This document shows, one piece after another, positions 60,110 through 64,000 of a stretch of 64,000 bases of DNA. Source of the stretch: Pleodorina starrii. Taxonomy: Eukaryota > Chlorophyta > Chlorophyceae > Chlamydomonadales > Volvocaceae. The stretch spans positions 136,501-200,500 of the forward strand of contig BRXU01000045.1 in the NCBI GenBank assembly GCA_030267565.1, in the 5' to 3' direction. Numbering within the stretch: position 1 is the stretch's first letter; each line of letters begins with the position of its first letter. Position numbers and translations under genes: made by a program. Below the pieces are notes generated by a model, which was not told the DNA's origin, made no database searches, and saw only the letters and a list, made by a program, of their open reading frames with translations.

Positions 60110-60172
60110 TATATGACGGGTGTCGAATGCAGGATGCTCGCGCCCGCCGCCGCCTTTGACCTGCGCCGGTTC
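60110..60172 (+). pseudogene. Stray fragment of BTB coding sequence
   Basis: ATGACGGGTGTCGAATGCAG and the next 40 bases, to GCCTTTGACCTG, match the internal BTB coding segment MTGVEC.xLAPAAAFDL of copy 2 (61416-61470). It sits in the pre-gene region of unit 2, joined to CGCCGGTTCGCGGGGGACGG, and unit 1 lacks it at the same place. Confidence 0.75.
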
Positions 60173-60909
60173 GCGGGGGACGGAGTTGAACAGGCCCGCG
60201 CTGGTGAATTCCATGGCAATGCGAGGTCCTGCGCGCGGGTGCCCCTGCCGCCCCCTGCCACCTGCCGCTGGCGGAGGGCCGAACCGTCTGGGGAATCCGA
60301 AGCGCATTGTCCGCACCGGGAGAACGAGAAATCCGATTCCTTTGGCAGCTGGATGGAGTCAGCTGGGGCGTCGCCGCCCCCCGCCCCAGCTGGCCCCAGG
60401 CTGTTGACTTCATATGCTGGTGTGCACGCGTGGCTGTTCCTCACTTCCACGGCATCCCCACCCTTGCTGAATGAACACCATGAGCAGAGTACGGACCACC
60501 GGCCACCATTCTGGTCTATGGTCAGTAAGCGGTCTAACCTGCTCATAAAGAGATTAGGGCCAGGGGGAAGTAGCGCATAGATTTGCATGTATTTATAACC
60601 TACTCGGTAAGTCCCACCGCTAAGCAGGATGAGCGATCGCTAATTTGTACGTTCCCGCCGGCTCCAGAACCATGAGCCCTAAAACCGTATTTAAAATCGT
60701 ATTTAAAATTTTGGCTGCACTTTAGCATCGTTTTCCGGCTTCGTTTATGATAAACCTTTCCTTTGGTGAACTGCGGCCAAAACGAATTCAAACAAATAAC
60801 AACCAGCCCCGTGCGCACTTCCGGATCGCCTGGCCATTACAAGCTCATCGAAGCGTGTAACCACTCCACGCAACGCCTGGACACTTTCGGGGGATCCTAC
60901 TTTGCAGAA

Positions 60910-61998
60910 ATGACCAAACGGAAGCTGGACAGCAGCGACCTTGCATACGAAGAGGAGGCTCCTGATCTGCGCATCTTCGTTGCGGGACGAGACGAGCCGT
61001 TCTCCGCTCATCGGGACTTGCTTAAGTTTTACAGCTTAGTCATACGGGCACTACCGCACGCCGCTGCTGAAGAAGTGACGACTTGGGACCTACGAGGCGT
61101 TGTGCTGGAGGATGAGACACAGCCAGTCAGCGCTGTCGTCGTCAAGGCATGGCTAGACATAATTTACTCTCGCACGGATGTCGCAAGGCCGGGATCTCCT
61201 CCCAGTAGCCTGCAGGAGTGCGTCAGCCTGCTCAAGTTCGCGGACTTTGCGCAGACCTCCGTCCCGCTGCTGCGCGAGATCGCCAGCAGATTCGCGGACG
61301 ACGCCGGCGCATTTGTCGAGGTTATCCTCAGCATAGACTCCCGGCCGCGCCTGCTGCTGCACGACTCATCATACGCCTACCTCAGTCATTTAGGGCTATG
61401 TCAGGCCAGCGGCATGACGGGCGTCGAATGCAGGACGCTCGCGCCCGCCGCCGCCTTTGACCTGCCCCGCTTCCGCGCCGCCACGTCTGCGAATTTCGAG
61501 GCCGCGCTCTACCTGGCGGCGCGGCTGGATCTGCCGCCTCTCATTGCCCTGCTGCGGAACTTCATCCGGGCCCAGCTGCTGCCGTTCCCCCATGAGAGGG
61601 TCCTCGACTTGGCCACCATCTACTCTGCCCGTGTGCTGAACAGCCTGCCGCGCCAGGTCCTGTTGGAGGGCTTCTTGGAGAGCAGCCTCGTCGACATGTC
61701 AGCACACGTGGGTCTCGAAGGCAGCGTAAAATGCGTCTTCAAGTCGAGCCTCAGTGCAAGCGTTTTCGGGCGGCGCGTCGGGGATTGGACAGCAGACGGC
61801 GAGATTAGTTTGAAGCAGGTCCAGGGCGACGGGACTGTTCTGCGGGACAAGACTGACGGCATGCGCCTCACCCCTCTGCTGGGGGGATTGGCGCCGGAGG
61901 AGCGCCAGAAGATGGTGACCGAGTGCATGGCCCGGGCGGCGGCAGCGACAGCGGGCAGCAGCAAGCCGGGCGGCAGCAGCGCCGCGGCCAGAACCTAA
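60910..61998 (+). CDS. BTB/POZ-domain protein, tandem copy 2
   Basis: Single exon of 362 residues, start MTKRKLDSSDLAYEEE aligned with copy 1. The BTB region is nearly unchanged (DLRIFVAGRDEPFSAHRDLL, IRALPHAAAEEVTTWDLRG). Differences concentrate after residue 270: FPHERVLDLATIYSA against FNKSRVIDLATIYSA, and a shorter LRDKTDGMRLTP loop. Both frames are open to the end, so both copies are probably functional. It shares its 5' flank (TTTAAAATTTTGGCTGCAC) with copy 1, so regulation should be similar. It converges on the glutathione reductase gene. Confidence 0.85.
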   Translation: MTKRKLDSSDLAYEEEAPDLRIFVAGRDEPFSAHRDLLKFYSLVIRALPHAAAEEVTTWDLRGVVLEDETQPVSAVVVKAWLDIIYSRTDVARPGSPPSSLQECVSLLKFADFAQTSVPLLREIASRFADDAGAFVEVILSIDSRPRLLLHDSSYAYLSHLGLCQASGMTGVECRTLAPAAAFDLPRFRAATSANFEAALYLAARLDLPPLIALLRNFIRAQLLPFPHERVLDLATIYSARVLNSLPRQVLLEGFLESSLVDMSAHVGLEGSVKCVFKSSLSASVFGRRVGDWTADGEISLKQVQGDGTVLRDKTDGMRLTPLLGGLAPEERQKMVTECMARAAAATAGSSKPGGSSAAART

Positions 61999-63688
61999 CA
62001 GTTGCCGGTGGTGCAATTGTAGATGTATGTGTGTGGTGCGGTCGCGTGGGGGAGCGTGTTCAGGAGTGGCCGTGGCGAGTTGGCGGCTGGAGGTGGGCCC
62101 TGGGTGGTGCTGACGGTCACGGCTGTTGAGCTGTGGGCCGTTGAGAACGAGCCGGGTTAGCTGTGGGTTTATGCAAACGATGGAGCGAGGCGACGCGAGG
62201 CGACGCGATGATGGTTAGCCAGCACCGGGGAGGGGGGGCGGACGGAGGCCCCATTGGGCAGGGGGCTTATGACGTGTGCCACACTACGTGCGCAACACCA
62301 GAGGGAAAGATGTAGGGAGACGTGTGACGTGGCCGCAACGGCCCGCGCGATTGGTGAGGGCCGAGGGGTAGGTGCCTCTGAAGTTGAATCGGCTTGTTTG
62401 GTAATTGTTTGCATTTGCAGGTGCGGTTTACATGTGCAGGGGAAGTTCGCAGTTTGCAGGTGCAGTCAAAGATGGACTGGCTTGCAACGCACAGTTTGGT
62501 TTGTGTGAATTGGGCCGCGCTGTGTGTGTCATCCCACCGAACCTGCCTTGCCTCGACACCGGAAGAGGTGATGGGGAGGCGACGTTAGAGCCGGAAGCGC
62601 CAAGCCCCATCCATCCATACGTGTGTGATGGGGACGACACCGGAAGATAAGGGGCAATGGGCGGCCGAGCCGTCTGACAAGCCCCTGCTGGCCTCGGTAA
62701 CGAAACCGTGCGGGTTTTGGTGCACGGGTTTGGGACCACGTGCCGCCCCGTACGTAAGTGGACGCTTGATGAGGCTGCGGGTCTCGTCATGTCTGCAGCC
62801 GTTGCTGCGGCCGTTGCTGTGCCGCGTTTCTGTGCCGCGTTCCTACACATACACCAACCTAGCTGCGGGTGCTGCCCCATGGCGGCAGCTGCCGTAGCTT
62901 TTACCTGGCGAGAAAGCATAAGGAGGACGTTTCTTGGGAGGGAGCGAGGGGAGGGTTGTTTAACGCTTTGTTTGTGATGGACACACGCGCGCACTCGGTA
63001 CGCCCTTTGCTTTTGTATTACCGGTATCTCACATACACCAGGCAATAAATTGATGCCCATGCATTGCCGCATGTGCGTCGCATGTGTGATACGGCACTAC
63101 GGGTCTCCGTCTCCCTGTGTGTTTTGAGGGGAGTAGTGATGACCGCACCACTGTGAGGTTGGCCGTCATGTTGGCCACTGCTGGGCGCCGCTCAGTGGGG
63201 GGCCGGCCCAGCGGGCAATGTGGGTGGAGACGGCCCTGGCGACTAGTTTGGCGTAAAGGAGGGTACCAATTGGTCTGAAGGGTTAGGTACTGTCTGAGTA
63301 CCCAGAGAAGAAGGACCAGCCAGCAGCCCAGGAGCGACACCCCTTCATGGCGCAGGATGACGGGGCGCGTGGGAGTTAGGTTCCTCCGCGCAAACCTTGT
63401 TGTGGTGGTGGTGGTGGATGTTATTGTTGACGGTTCAGGTGTAAGACTGTGAGCGTGACTCGCCCTGAGAACGGACGAGCACCGGCGGGGGCCCTGACCA
63501 GGCCAAAACACAGCATGACACCTCACATGCCCACTGCCCCACCACCTACCACAACATCACGCACCAACACCAACCGCCACCACCGCCACTGGTCAACCCA
63601 ACCGCCCATCTGCTCCTCGTCCTCCCGTCCGTCAGGCGCGTCCCGCTCCGCTTCCCTCCTCCCAGCCAGGCGCCTCCTGCTCACAGCT

Positions 63689-63863
63689 TCACAGCTTGCT
63701 GGTTCCCGTGGCGGGCACGGTCCGCGTGCGAGATCGCATGGTGACAAACTCCTCCGCGGCGGTGGGGTGGATGCCCACCGTGGCGTCAAACTGGGCCTTG
63801 GTGGCGCCGCACCGCAGCGCGATGGCTAGGCCCTGCATGATCTCGGCAGAGTCGGGGCCAACC
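63689..63863 (-). CDS. GSR: Glutathione reductase, C-terminal exon (partial)
   Basis: Last exon of a minus-strand gene cut by the right window edge; 63863 follows a CTTCGCAG acceptor and the stop TGA is at 63691-63689. It encodes [20 protein letters not shown], then [20 protein letters not shown] and a short Arg/Thr-rich tail. This is the dimer-interface end of glutathione reductase: the His of GIHPT and the Glu of AAEE form the catalytic His-Glu pair that protonates glutathione thiolate. The enzyme uses NADPH to reduce glutathione disulfide in chloroplast or cytosol; targeting cannot be told from this end. Other disulfide reductases (trypanothione, thioredoxin) share the HPT..E motif, but the spacing and EEFVTMR fit glutathione reductase best. 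63864-64000 is intron. Confidence 0.9.
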
Positions 63864-64000
63864 CTGCGAAGGAAGGGAGGGGGAGGGGGAGGGCGGGAGA
63901 GAGAGGGGGGGCGGCGGCACATGCAGGGTGGAACGGCAGCGGTGTGGAGACACGCGCATGAGGAAAGAACCGAAGGGCTTGGAGGAGGGAGTGGCGGTCT

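Larger units (their letters stand above)
59918..63515 (+). repeat. Tandem duplication unit 2 (carries BTB gene 2)
   Basis: Same order as unit 1, starting at CCGCACATCCTGCTCCTGCC and ending about 63480-63515. It is longer because it has an extra block at roughly 60070-60170 and a different stretch at about 62300-63010, where unit 1 has CACCGAAAGGGGGGC repeats. From 61999 to 63688 I see no gene except this repeat. Confidence 0.8.

Noticed and set aside
59785..60588. 267-codon minus-strand ORF in the BTB unit, partly similar to one at 57494-57051
   Set aside because: The similarity is explained by DNA duplication; frame is not kept over the full length between the copies.

Overview
This is nuclear DNA of a GC-rich, intron-dense green alga (Chlorophyta). 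The evidence is short exons with GT..AG borders, long pyrimidine-rich introns, many GT/CA, GGGA and CTGG simple repeats, poly-Gly, poly-Ala and poly-Gln coding tracts, a plant-type R2R3 MYB, an mTERF-like organelle factor and an interstitial pair of CCCTAAAA units (the Chlamydomonas-type telomere repeat). A SHIPPO/STPG-repeat protein implies a flagellated lineage. I cannot name the genus. I see no bacterial, phage, CRISPR or viral gene.

Layout, left to right: a coiled-coil/low-complexity protein (+, 5' end cut by the window); an mTERF-like gene (-); a SHIPPO-repeat ciliary protein (-, all 8 exons joined); an R2R3 MYB factor (-, 9 exons joined); a weak low-GC gene (-); a small ankyrin protein (-, 4 exons); a TVP38/TMEM64-type VTT membrane protein (+, 5 exons); a membrane-anchored apple-domain/cyclophilin fusion (-, 11 exons); an intronless AP-1 mu adaptin (-); an F-box-like/LRR protein (+, 7 exons); a small coiled-coil protein (-, 6 exons); a tentative small gene (+) divergent from it; a glycine-zipper protein (-); two tandem intronless BTB/POZ genes (+) inside a duplicated unit of about 3 to 3.5 kb; and the last exon of glutathione reductase (-), cut by the right edge. 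Exon joins were made by hand and checked by reading phase; in most genes the summed coding length is an exact multiple of three.

The genes form no operon or pathway: this is ordinary euchromatin with mixed housekeeping (AP-1, glutathione reductase, VTT protein), ciliary (SHIPPO), organelle (mTERF) and regulatory (MYB, F-box/LRR, BTB) functions. GC-rich genes alternate with visibly lower-GC intergenic stretches that hold orphan ORFs and possible decayed repeats.

The best leads are the apple/cyclophilin fusion with substituted drug-pocket residues, a near-perfect 33-bp-arm hairpin in an LRR-gene intron, a strongly AT-rich island in the same gene, a terminal-inverted-repeat element inside an intron, splice donors that open straight into simple repeats, and the recent BTB duplication carrying a stray piece of its own coding sequence.
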